Shown here: positions 1 through 5,411 of the stretch, in pieces
Layout: every line of letters starts with the position of its first letter
Numbering within the stretch: position 1 is the first letter of the stretch
DNA from: an uncultured Burkholderiales bacterium
GTDB lineage: Bacteria > Pseudomonadota > Gammaproteobacteria > Burkholderiales > Burkholderiaceae_E
Direction of reading: 5' to 3'
Assembly (NCBI GenBank): GCA_903898725.1
Contig: CAIUGQ010000218.1
Span: 1-5,452 of the forward strand
Length of the DNA stretch: 5,452 nucleotides
Program-made: the position numbers and the translations under genes
The notes under the pieces: generated by a model
The model's database searches: none
What the model was told of the DNA's origin: nothing
Seen by the model: the letters and a program-made list of their open reading frames with translations, nothing else

Positions 1-1099
1 CTACACCGGCGGCGGCGTGATCCTCGCGAACGCGGCGCCGGAGCTCAATGCACTGGTCGACCTGCTGGGCTTTCCCGTCACGAACACCCTGATGGGGCTT
101 GGCGGCTACCGTGCGAGCAGCGACCGGTTCGTCGGCATGCCTGGCATGCACGGCACCTACGAAGCCAACATGGCGATGCAGCACTGCGACGTGCTGCTGG
201 CGGTGGGGGCGCGCTTCGACGATCGCGTGATCGGCAATCCTAAGCACTTCGCTCAGAACCCCCGCAAGATCGTCCACATCGACATCGATCCGTCCTCGAT
301 CTCGAAGCGCGTGAAGGTCGACGTGCCGATCGTCGGTGACGTGCGCGAATGCCTCGGCGAGCTGTCGGCCCAGATCCAGGCCGCGTTCGGCGCCGGCACG
401 CGCACCCACAAGGGCGTGCAGGCGTGGTGGCAGCAGATCGAGGAGTGGCGCAAGAAGGACTGCCTGAAGTACGACCGCGCGAATCGCGAAGTCATCAAGC
501 CGCAGTTCGTCATCGAGAAGCTCTGGGAGGTCACCGGGGGCGACGCGTTCATCACCTCGGACGTCGGTCAGCACCAGATGTGGGCCGCCCAGTTCTATCG
601 GTTCGACAAGCCGAGGCGCTGGATCAACTCGGGCGGGCTCGGCACCATGGGCGTCGGGCTGCCCTACGCGATGGGCGTGCAGCTGGCGCACCCGGAGGCG
701 CAGGTGGCCTGCGTGACCGGTGAAGGGTCGATCCAGATGTGCATCCAGGAGCTGTCGACCTGCAAGCAGTACGACCTGCCGGTCAAGGTGATCAGCCTGA
801 ACAACCGCTACCTCGGCATGGTGCGGCAGTGGCAGGAGATCGAGTACGGCAGCCGGTACTCGTCGTCCTACATGGAGGCCTTGCCCGACTTCGTCCGGCT
901 GGCCGAGGCCTATGGTCATGTGGGCATCCGCGTCGACCGGCCCCAGGATGTCGAGCCGGCGCTGCGCGACGCGTTCGGGAAGTACAAGAACCGCACCGTG
1001 TTCGTTGACGTCGTCACCGATCAGACCGAGAACGTCTGGCCGATGGTGCAGGGCGGCAAGGGACTGACCGAGATGCTGCTCGGCTCAGAGGACCTGTGA
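1..1099 (+). CDS. ilvI: Acetolactate synthase large subunit, 5' end missing
   Basis: This is the catalytic subunit of acetohydroxyacid synthase. It condenses two pyruvates to 2-acetolactate, or pyruvate with 2-oxobutyrate to 2-aceto-2-hydroxybutyrate, using ThDP, Mg2+ and FAD in the cytoplasm. The gene runs in from upstream: reading starts at base 2 and gives 365 residues, roughly the C-terminal 60-65% of a protein usually about 570-590 residues long. The GTG at base 17 is internal (YTGGGVILAN) and not the start. Visible parts are the central FAD-associated domain (MGLGGY, GMHGTYEANMAM, VGARFDDRVIGN, HIDIDP) and the C-terminal ThDP domain (SDVGQHQMWAAQFY, then GEGSIQM at bases 719-739 and the NN pair at 800-805). 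The ThDP motif reads GEG, not the textbook GDG. The LGMVRQWQ loop near the known herbicide-site tryptophan (Trp codon 830-832) is present. It forms an operon with ilvH, whose ATG follows the stop by 10 bases. ilvI and ilvB paralogues are hard to separate, so the symbol rests on operon context. Confidence 0.96.
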   Translation, partial: YTGGGVILANAAPELNALVDLLGFPVTNTLMGLGGYRASSDRFVGMPGMHGTYEANMAMQHCDVLLAVGARFDDRVIGNPKHFAQNPRKIVHIDIDPSSISKRVKVDVPIVGDVRECLGELSAQIQAAFGAGTRTHKGVQAWWQQIEEWRKKDCLKYDRANREVIKPQFVIEKLWEVTGGDAFITSDVGQHQMWAAQFYRFDKPRRWINSGGLGTMGVGLPYAMGVQLAHPEAQVACVTGEGSIQMCIQELSTCKQYDLPVKVISLNNRYLGMVRQWQEIEYGSRYSSSYMEALPDFVRLAEAYGHVGIRVDRPQDVEPALRDAFGKYKNRTVFVDVVTDQTENVWPMVQGGKGLTEMLLGSEDL

Positions 1100-1101
1100 G
1101 G
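1098..1101 (+). promoter_or_regulatory. ilvH ribosome binding site overlapping the ilvI stop
   Basis: GAGG ends 8 bases before the ATG at 1110 and shares two bases with the ilvI TGA (1097-1099). The spacing supports the ATG over the GTG at 1107. Ribosomes ending ilvI sit on the ilvH initiation region, which would help keep large and small subunits in proportion. Confidence 0.7.
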
Positions 1102-1109
1102 CACCTGTG

Positions 1110-1601
1110 ATGAAGCACATCATTTCGATCCTCATCGAGAACGAACCCGGCGCGCTGTCGCGCGTCGTGGGCCTGTTCTCGGCCCGCGGCTACAACATCG
1201 AGACGCTGACGGTCGCGCCGACCGAAGACCGTTCGCTGTCACGCATGACCATCGTCACCAGCGGCTCCGACGATGTCATCGAACAGATCACCAAGCATCT
1301 CAACCGGCTGATCGACGTGGTCAAGGTCGTCGACCTGATCGAGACGCCGTACATCGAGCGCGAGCTCATGCTCATCAAGGTGCGCGCGGTCGGCAAGGAG
1401 CGCGAGGAAATGAAGCGGATGGCGGACATTTTCCGCGGCCGCGTCATCGACGTCACCGACAAGAGCTATACGATCGAGCTGACCGGCGACGGCGTCAAGC
1501 TCGACGCCTTCATCGACGCGCTCGACGCGACCGCGATCCTCGAGACCGTCCGCACGGGCGCCTCGGGCATCGCGCGCGGCGAACGCATCCTGAAAGCCTG
1601 A
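1110..1601 (+). CDS. ilvH: Acetolactate synthase small (regulatory) subunit
   Basis: This is the regulatory partner of the large subunit. It activates the catalytic subunit and confers feedback inhibition by valine. From the ATG at 1110 it has 163 residues, the same length as E. coli IlvH. The GTG at 1107 directly before would add one methionine; ATG is preferred because MKHIIS matches the family N-terminus and GAGG at 1098-1101 lies 8 bases upstream. An N-terminal ACT domain (about residues 2-75) carries ENEPGALSRV and GYNIETLTVAPTED. Residues known in E. coli IlvH to matter for valine binding are conserved by position: N11, G14 and N29. The C-terminal small-subunit domain (about 80-160) carries ERELMLIKV, FRGRVIDVT and GKSYT-like ligands ending in GIARGERIL. 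It should therefore be a valine-sensitive subunit. Translation is probably coupled to ilvI, since the Shine-Dalgarno overlaps the ilvI stop codon. Confidence 0.97.
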   Translation: MKHIISILIENEPGALSRVVGLFSARGYNIETLTVAPTEDRSLSRMTIVTSGSDDVIEQITKHLNRLIDVVKVVDLIETPYIERELMLIKVRAVGKEREEMKRMADIFRGRVIDVTDKSYTIELTGDGVKLDAFIDALDATAILETVRTGASGIARGERILKA

Positions 1602-1606
1602 CACGC

Positions 1607-1620
1607 GCCGGAACCCCGGC
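1607..1620 (+). other. Small hairpin in the ilvH-ilvC gap
   Basis: GCCGG (1607-1611) and CCGGC (1616-1620) can pair around a four-base loop, six bases after the ilvH stop. No T run follows, so it is not a standard intrinsic terminator. It could slow 3' decay or be chance in GC-rich DNA. The rest of the 53-base gap holds only the ilvC ribosome binding site. Confidence 0.3.
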
Positions 1621-1640
1621 ATACCGCTGCATCCAACGAG

Positions 1641-1650
1641 AGGGAAGGGA
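1641..1650 (+). promoter_or_regulatory. Strong ilvC ribosome binding site
   Basis: The purine stretch AGGGAAGGGA lies 4 bases before the ilvC ATG at 1655. The upstream AGGGA (1641-1645) sits at a more usual 9-base distance. It is the clearest Shine-Dalgarno in the window. It fits the high expression expected of the slow enzyme KARI, and it supports the chosen start. Confidence 0.75.
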
Positions 1651-1654
1651 CCCC

Positions 1655-2671
1655 ATGAAGGTTTACTACGATAAGGACTGCGACCTGAAGCTCATCAAGG
1701 GCAAGAAGGTCGCGATCATCGGATACGGCTCGCAGGGCCATGCCCATGCACAAAACCTTCACGACTCCGGCTGCAAGGTCGTGGTCGGTGTCCGCAAGGG
1801 CGGTCCGTCCTGGGACAAGGTCAAGAAGGCCGGGCTGAAGGCCCAGGAGATCGGCGAGGCCGTCAAGGGCGCCGACTTCATCATGATGCTGATGCCGGAC
1901 GAGCACATCGGTGCGACCTACAAGTCGGACATCGAGCCGAACATCAAGCAGGGCGCCACGCTGGCCTTCGCGCACGGCTTCAACGTCCACTACGGCCAGG
2001 TCGTGCCGCGCGAGGACCTCGACGTCGTGATGGTCGCGCCCAAGGCGCCGGGCCACACGGTGCGCTCGACCTACGCGCAGGGCGGCGGCGTTCCGATGCT
2101 AGTCGCGCTTCATGCCGACAAGAGCGGCTCGGCGCGCGACCTCGCGCTGTCCTACGCCTGCGCGATCGGCGGCGGTCGGGCCGGCATCATCGAGACCAAC
2201 TTCCGCGAAGAGACCGAGACCGACCTGTTCGGTGAGCAGACGGTGCTGTGCGGCGGTACGGTCGAGCTGATCAAGGCGAGCTTCGAGACGCTGGTCGAGG
2301 CGGGCTATGCCCCCGAGATGGCGTACTTCGAGTGCCTGCACGAGCTCAAGCTGATCGTCGACCTGATCTACGAAGGCGGCATCGCGAACATGAACTACTC
2401 GATCTCGAACAACGCCGAATTCGGCGAGTACGAGACGGGTCCGCGGCTGATCACCGCCGAGACCAAGAAGGAAATGAAGCGCGTGCTCGACGACATCCAG
2501 TCGGGCGACTACGCCAAGCGCTTCATCCTTGAGAACCGCGCCGGTGCACCGACGCTGCTCTCCAAGCGCCGGATCATGGCCGAGCATCCGATCGAGATCG
2601 TCGGCGAGCAGCTGCGCGCGATGATGCCCTGGATCAAGGCCAACAAGCTGGTCGACCGTTCGCGCAACTGA
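1655..2671 (+). CDS. ilvC: Ketol-acid reductoisomerase, class I
   Basis: This enzyme isomerises and reduces 2-acetolactate or 2-aceto-2-hydroxybutyrate to the dihydroxy acids, the second shared step of branched-chain amino acid synthesis, using Mg2+ and NADPH in the cytoplasm. At 338 residues it is the short class I form, not the longer E. coli-type class II. The N-terminal Rossmann domain has GYGSQGHAHAQ (residues 23-33), and a cofactor-specificity loop with R47, K48 and S52 suggests NADPH. By class I numbering the catalytic residues all fall in place: H107, K130 (APKAPGH), D190 and E194 (ETDLFGE), E226 and E230 (ECLHE), and S251 (NYSISNNAE). The knotted helical C-terminal domain is complete and ends MMPWIKANKLVDRSRN. 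The ATG has a strong purine-rich Shine-Dalgarno. It follows ilvH by 53 bases and probably shares its transcript. Nothing appears broken. Confidence 0.98.
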   Translation: MKVYYDKDCDLKLIKGKKVAIIGYGSQGHAHAQNLHDSGCKVVVGVRKGGPSWDKVKKAGLKAQEIGEAVKGADFIMMLMPDEHIGATYKSDIEPNIKQGATLAFAHGFNVHYGQVVPREDLDVVMVAPKAPGHTVRSTYAQGGGVPMLVALHADKSGSARDLALSYACAIGGGRAGIIETNFREETETDLFGEQTVLCGGTVELIKASFETLVEAGYAPEMAYFECLHELKLIVDLIYEGGIANMNYSISNNAEFGEYETGPRLITAETKKEMKRVLDDIQSGDYAKRFILENRAGAPTLLSKRRIMAEHPIEIVGEQLRAMMPWIKANKLVDRSRN

Positions 2672-2684
2672 CGGACCGATCGGC

Positions 2685-3635
2685 GTGACCGACTCCGCCG
2701 CGAACGACGAGCGCGACCCGGTCGCGCCCGTCGCGACCGCCCCGACTCCGGCATCCGCCGATGTCGGGGCGTGGCCCGCGCCGCTGGCCGCTGACTGGCA
2801 GGACTATCTGACAGCCCAGCTTGTCGGCGGCGGGGACCCCTCGGTGCTGCTCGCCCGCATGGTGGAGGCCGGGTTCGACCCCGGCTATGCGCGTGTCGCG
2901 ATCAGCGTGATGCGTTCGATGACCGACCGGGTGACGCAGCAGAACCCGGCGATGCTCGGTGACTATGTCGCCGACCCGATCCGCCTCGATGTCGCCTCCA
3001 CCGCGGTGCAGCGTGTCGCCGATCGCGAGGTCCGGCTGGCGATGGTCCTGGCGAATCCGAACGTGGTGCTGGTCGAGGATCTGCTGAGCCTGCAGGAATG
3101 CGAGCAGCTGATCCGGATGGCCCAGGGCAAGCTGCGTCGATCCGAGGTGGTCGATCCGAGCTCCGGGAGACTGGAGATCAGCGGCGTTCGCCGCAGCGAA
3201 GGTGCGCACTTCGCCTATGGCGAGAACGCGGTGGTGGCCCGTCTCGAGGCGCGCATCGCGGCATTGACCGGCGTGCCGATTCCGAACGGCGAGCCGCTGC
3301 AGCTCCTGCACTACCCGGTGGGAGGGGAGTACGAACCCCACCACGACTACTTCGATCCGGCGTTTCCTGGGGCGGCCACGGTGCTCAAGCAGGGCGGGCA
3401 GCGCATCGCCACCGTGATCGTCTACCTGCACGAGCCCGAGGAGGGCGGGGGCACGTGCTTCCCCGAACTCGAGCTGTCGCTGCGCCCTCGCCGCGGCAGT
3501 GCGGTCTACTTCGAATACCACAACACCCGCAACCAGCTCGACGCCCGTTGCCTGCACGCCGGCATGCCGGTGGTGCGCGGGCACAAGTGGATCGCGACCA
3601 AGTGGCTGCGGCAGGCGCCGTACGCGAACGCGTGA
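2685..3635 (+). CDS. 2OG-Fe(II) oxygenase, prolyl 4-hydroxylase type
   Basis: This is a non-haem iron dioxygenase that should couple 2-oxoglutarate decarboxylation to hydroxylation of a substrate, by family most often a peptidyl proline. The catalytic fold fills about residues 120-310 of 316. Iron ligands are H219 and D221 (EPHHDYFDP) and H291 (CLHAGMPV), and K301 (GHKWIATKW) should bind 2-oxoglutarate. The H219-H291 and H291-K301 distances (72 and 10) nearly equal those of human collagen P4H alpha-1 (H412, H483, K493). GGGTCFPEL and GSAVYFEY are typical core strands. Residues 1-35 are Pro/Ala-rich and look disordered; about 40-80 form a small predicted helical unit. No signal peptide or membrane segment is seen, so it is probably cytoplasmic. 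The start is GTG with only a weak Shine-Dalgarno (ACGGA at 2671-2675). The next in-frame ATG (2859) would cut into the helical unit. It starts 13 bases after ilvC, so is likely co-transcribed. The substrate cannot be read from the sequence. Confidence 0.9.
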   Translation: MTDSAANDERDPVAPVATAPTPASADVGAWPAPLAADWQDYLTAQLVGGGDPSVLLARMVEAGFDPGYARVAISVMRSMTDRVTQQNPAMLGDYVADPIRLDVASTAVQRVADREVRLAMVLANPNVVLVEDLLSLQECEQLIRMAQGKLRRSEVVDPSSGRLEISGVRRSEGAHFAYGENAVVARLEARIAALTGVPIPNGEPLQLLHYPVGGEYEPHHDYFDPAFPGAATVLKQGGQRIATVIVYLHEPEEGGGTCFPELELSLRPRRGSAVYFEYHNTRNQLDARCLHAGMPVVRGHKWIATKWLRQAPYANA

Positions 3636-3652
3636 GGCGGCGGTGCGGTGTT

Positions 3653-3676
3653 GCGGCCGTCGGTTGCGCCGGCCGC
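3653..3676 (+). other. GC-rich hairpin after the oxygenase gene
   Basis: GCGGCCG (3653-3659) pairs perfectly with CGGCCGC (3670-3676) around a ten-base loop, 17 bases after the oxygenase stop. No T run follows. It may protect the 3' end of the upstream message or cause pausing. A seven-base GC stem can also occur by chance at this base composition. Confidence 0.4.
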
Positions 3677-3701
3677 CGACACGGTCCCGCGGTTGTGTCG
3701 G
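3676..3701 (+). other. 11-pair RNA hairpin before pssA
   Basis: As RNA, CCGACACGGUC (3676-3686) pairs with GGUUGUGUCGG (3691-3701) around the loop CCGC. It has eight Watson-Crick and three G-U pairs, and abuts the preceding hairpin, sharing base 3676. The G-U pairs exist only in the + strand transcript, which fits an RNA structure in the ilvC-oxygenase-pssA message. There is no U tract, so intrinsic termination is unlikely. It ends 26 bases before the pssA ATG, leaving the start region free. Its role is unknown. Confidence 0.45.
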
Positions 3702-3727
3702 TCTGCGCGCACCGGTAGGCTCTCCCG

Positions 3728-4576
3728 ATGGATGAACCGAAGCGTCGTCGCTTCCGGCCGTTCCGCGCCTCTCGCGCAACGCGCCCCGCCGCCGCGCCCG
3801 CCGAGGCCGTCGTGGCGGCGCGGCCGCGTTCTCGCGGCATCTACCTGCTCCCCAACGCGTTCACGACGGCGAACCTGTTCGCCGGGTTCTACGCGATCGT
3901 CCAGGCGATGAACGGGCGTTTCGAGGCGGCTGCGGTCGCCATCTTCGTCGCGATGGTGCTCGACAGTCTCGACGGCCGTGTTGCGCGCCTGACGAATACG
4001 CAGAGTGCATTCGGCGAGCAGTACGACTCGATGTCCGACATGGTGTCGTTCGGTGCAGCCCCCGCGCTGGTGGTCTACGAGTGGTCGCTGCGCGGCATGG
4101 GCAAGCTCGGATGGCTGGCCGCCTTCGTCTACGTCGCGGGCGCTGCGCTGCGGCTCGCCCGCTTCAACGCGAACCTCGGTGTCGTCGACGAGCGCTATTT
4201 CCAGGGGCTTCCCAGTCCGGCGGCGGCGGCGCTGATCGCGGGGCTGGTCTGGATCGCGACCGATCTGCGCGAGACCCGCTGGATCGACGCCACCGGCACG
4301 GACCTGCGCTGGCTCGCCTGGGCGATCACCCTCTATGCGGGGGTCACCATGGTCTCGAACGCGCCGTTCTACAGCTTCAAGGACCTCAACCTGAAGAAGA
4401 GCGTGCCGTACATGGCGGTGCCGCTGATCGTGCTGGCGTTCGTGCTCGTGTCCTCCGATCCGCCGATCGTGCTGTTCCTGCTGTTCCTCGTCTACGCGGT
4501 CTCCGGCTACGTGCTGTGGGTGTGGCGCTGGCGGACGGGGCGAGGCGGCATGCCGCCCGTCGCACCGCCGAATTGA
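3728..4576 (+). CDS. pssA: Phosphatidylserine synthase, integral membrane type
   Basis: CDP-diacylglycerol-serine O-phosphatidyltransferase makes phosphatidylserine from CDP-diacylglycerol and L-serine at the inner membrane, the committed step toward phosphatidylethanolamine. The CDP-alcohol phosphotransferase motif is complete: D79, D82, G83, A86, R87, G96, D100 and D104 in DSLDGRVAR through FGEQYDSMSD. This is the Bacillus-like membrane class, unlike the phospholipase-D-like E. coli PssA. The 282-residue protein has an Arg-rich cytoplasmic N-terminus (residues 1-36), then RGIYLLPNAFTTANLFAGFY and about eight hydrophobic segments (near 44-60, 65-80, 103-120, 126-143, 163-178, 193-210, 225-245 and 248-266). 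RFNANLGVVDERYFQGLPSP is characteristic of the family. It ends in a Pro-rich tail (PPVAPP). The ATG is the earliest possible start because an in-frame TAG lies at 3716-3718; a weak GGTAGG (3714-3719) sits 8 bases upstream. Neither psd nor leuA, its expected neighbours in related bacteria, is next to it. Confidence 0.95.
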   Translation: MDEPKRRRFRPFRASRATRPAAAPAEAVVAARPRSRGIYLLPNAFTTANLFAGFYAIVQAMNGRFEAAAVAIFVAMVLDSLDGRVARLTNTQSAFGEQYDSMSDMVSFGAAPALVVYEWSLRGMGKLGWLAAFVYVAGAALRLARFNANLGVVDERYFQGLPSPAAAALIAGLVWIATDLRETRWIDATGTDLRWLAWAITLYAGVTMVSNAPFYSFKDLNLKKSVPYMAVPLIVLAFVLVSSDPPIVLFLLFLVYAVSGYVLWVWRWRTGRGGMPPVAPPN

Positions 4577-4602
4577 CCCGTCTGGGCGCCGGGCGCTAGA
4601 AT
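4573..4602 (+). promoter_or_regulatory. Predicted sigma-70-type promoter for tpiA
   Basis: A TTGACC -35 box (4573-4578) and a TAGAAT -10 box (4597-4602) each match five of six consensus bases and are 18 bases apart. Transcription would begin near 4607-4610, about 25-28 bases before the tpiA ATG. The -35 box contains the pssA stop codon TGA (4574-4576), so the promoter starts inside the upstream gene. It should let tpiA be expressed apart from the ilv-pssA transcript. It is the best promoter-like match I noticed in the window. Prediction only. Confidence 0.65.
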
Positions 4603-4606
4603 CTAG
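4596..4606. repeat. CTAGA-A-TCTAG palindrome over the tpiA -10 box
   Basis: Two five-base arms are perfect inverted copies around A4601 and contain the whole TAGAAT -10 box. CTAG occurs twice within 11 bases, although this tetranucleotide is generally rare in many bacterial genomes. It might be a binding site for a dimeric regulator or just a by-product of the -10 sequence. Confidence 0.4.
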
Positions 4607-4627
4607 GGTTTTTCCGGCGACAAACCC
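4606..4627 (+). other. Possible 5' leader hairpin of tpiA
   Basis: GGGTTT (4606-4611) can pair with AAACCC (4622-4627) around a ten-base loop. If transcription starts at 4606-4607, this stem would form the extreme 5' end of the message, leaving 7 bases before the ATG. A start further in would remove part of the arm. The leader lacks any Shine-Dalgarno-like sequence. Confidence 0.3.
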
Positions 4628-4634
4628 ACCCGAC

Positions 4635-5411
4635 ATGTCTGCACCCAATGAGGCGCCGCGCGCGGCGCTTGTGCTCGGCAACTGGAAGATGAACGGCGAC
4701 GCCGCCTCCGCCGAGGCACTGCTCGCCGGACTTCTTGCGGGCGCGCGGGACATCGCGGGCGCAGCCGGCGTCTGCCCGCCGTATCCGTACCTCGGTCTGG
4801 CCGCCGCGCGCCTGGCGGGGTCGGGCATCGGCTGGGGTGCCCAGGATGTCTCGGCGTTCGACGATGGCGCGTACACCGGCGAGGTCTCGGCACGGATGCT
4901 CGCGGATATGGGGTGCACGTGGGCGCTGGTCGGGCACTCCGAGCGGCGCACGCTGTTCGGCGATACCGATGCCGAGGTGGCCCGCAAGGCCGCTCGCGCG
5001 CTTGCGGCCGGCCTCGTGCCCGTCGTCTGCGTCGGCGAGACCCTCGCCGATCGGGAGGCGGGTTCGACCGAGCTCGTGCTGGCCCGGCAGATCGACGCAG
5101 TCTGTCCCGTGCTTCGAGAGGCGGGCGAGCGTTGCGTGCTGGCGTACGAGCCGGTCTGGGCGATCGGTACCGGCCTGACCGCGTCGCCGGCGCAGGCGCA
5201 GGCCGCGCATGCGTTCATCCGGGGGCGACTCGCGGCGGGCGGTGTCGTCGCCGCGCCGCGCCTGCAGGTGCTGTACGGCGGCTCGGTCAAGCCGTCGAAC
5301 GCGGTCGAGCTGTTCGGTCAGCCCGATGTCGACGGCGGCCTGATCGGCGGTGCGTCGTTGGTGGCGGCCGATTTCCTGGCGATCTGCCGCGCGGCGGCCG
5401 GTCGGGCCTGA
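4635..5411 (+). CDS. tpiA: Triosephosphate isomerase
   Basis: TpiA interconverts dihydroxyacetone phosphate and glyceraldehyde 3-phosphate in glycolysis and gluconeogenesis, as a cytoplasmic TIM-barrel dimer. The protein has 258 residues, close to the usual 250. Catalytic residues are present: N16 and K18 in GNWKMN, electrophile H101 in VGHSERR, and base E172 in AYEPVWAIGTG, which leads into mobile loop 6. Phosphate-binding loops LYGGSVKPSN (213-222) and GGLIGGASL near the C-terminus are also intact. The N-terminus is a few residues longer than in E. coli. ATG 4635 is the only good start before the essential NWKMN, yet the bases before it (CAAACCCACCCGAC) lack a Shine-Dalgarno. The gene probably has its own promoter overlapping the pssA end. 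In many beta- and gammaproteobacteria tpiA is followed by secG, a leucine tRNA and the nuo operon; here the sequence stops first. Confidence 0.98.
   Translation: MSAPNEAPRAALVLGNWKMNGDAASAEALLAGLLAGARDIAGAAGVCPPYPYLGLAAARLAGSGIGWGAQDVSAFDDGAYTGEVSARMLADMGCTWALVGHSERRTLFGDTDAEVARKAARALAAGLVPVVCVGETLADREAGSTELVLARQIDAVCPVLREAGERCVLAYEPVWAIGTGLTASPAQAQAAHAFIRGRLAAGGVVAAPRLQVLYGGSVKPSNAVELFGQPDVDGGLIGGASLVAADFLAICRAAAGRA

Noticed and set aside
17..1099. A complete gene starting at GTG 17
   Set aside because: The frame stays open to the window edge and bases 2-16 encode the conserved YTGGG that precedes VI in this family, so the gene is truncated by the window.
1466..2056. A 196-codon open frame on the minus strand opposite ilvH and ilvC
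   Set aside because: It is antisense to two genes with complete catalytic motifs and shows no motif, ribosome binding site or neighbour of its own.
2685..3635. The oxygenase as a free isoleucine or leucine hydroxylase because of its operon
   Set aside because: Known free branched-chain amino acid hydroxylases belong to other 2-oxoglutarate oxygenase subfamilies. This protein has the peptidyl P4H layout, so location alone is not enough.
3693..3721. TTGTGT-17-TAGGCT as a promoter for pssA
   Set aside because: Each box matches only three of six consensus bases, the -35 lies in the arm of a hairpin, and the start would fall on the ATG itself. The hairpin reading explains the region better.
2634..3779. 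A 381-codon open frame on the minus strand opposite the oxygenase
   Set aside because: The composition is rich in His, Arg and Asp with no recognisable domain, and it mirrors the codon structure of the real gene on the other strand.
4584..4613. Intrinsic terminator at the end of pssA (GC-rich repeat, CTAG palindrome, then TTTTT)
   Set aside because: The arms before the T run form only short stems: CTAG-AAT-CTAG gives four pairs, and the GCGC arms are too far from the T tract. The same bases form a much better promoter.
3506..5290. A 594-codon open frame on the minus strand across pssA and tpiA
   Set aside because: It lies opposite two certain genes, its protein is dominated by Arg/Ala/Ser low-complexity sequence and no family is recognisable. 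Long antisense frames are expected in GC-rich coding DNA.
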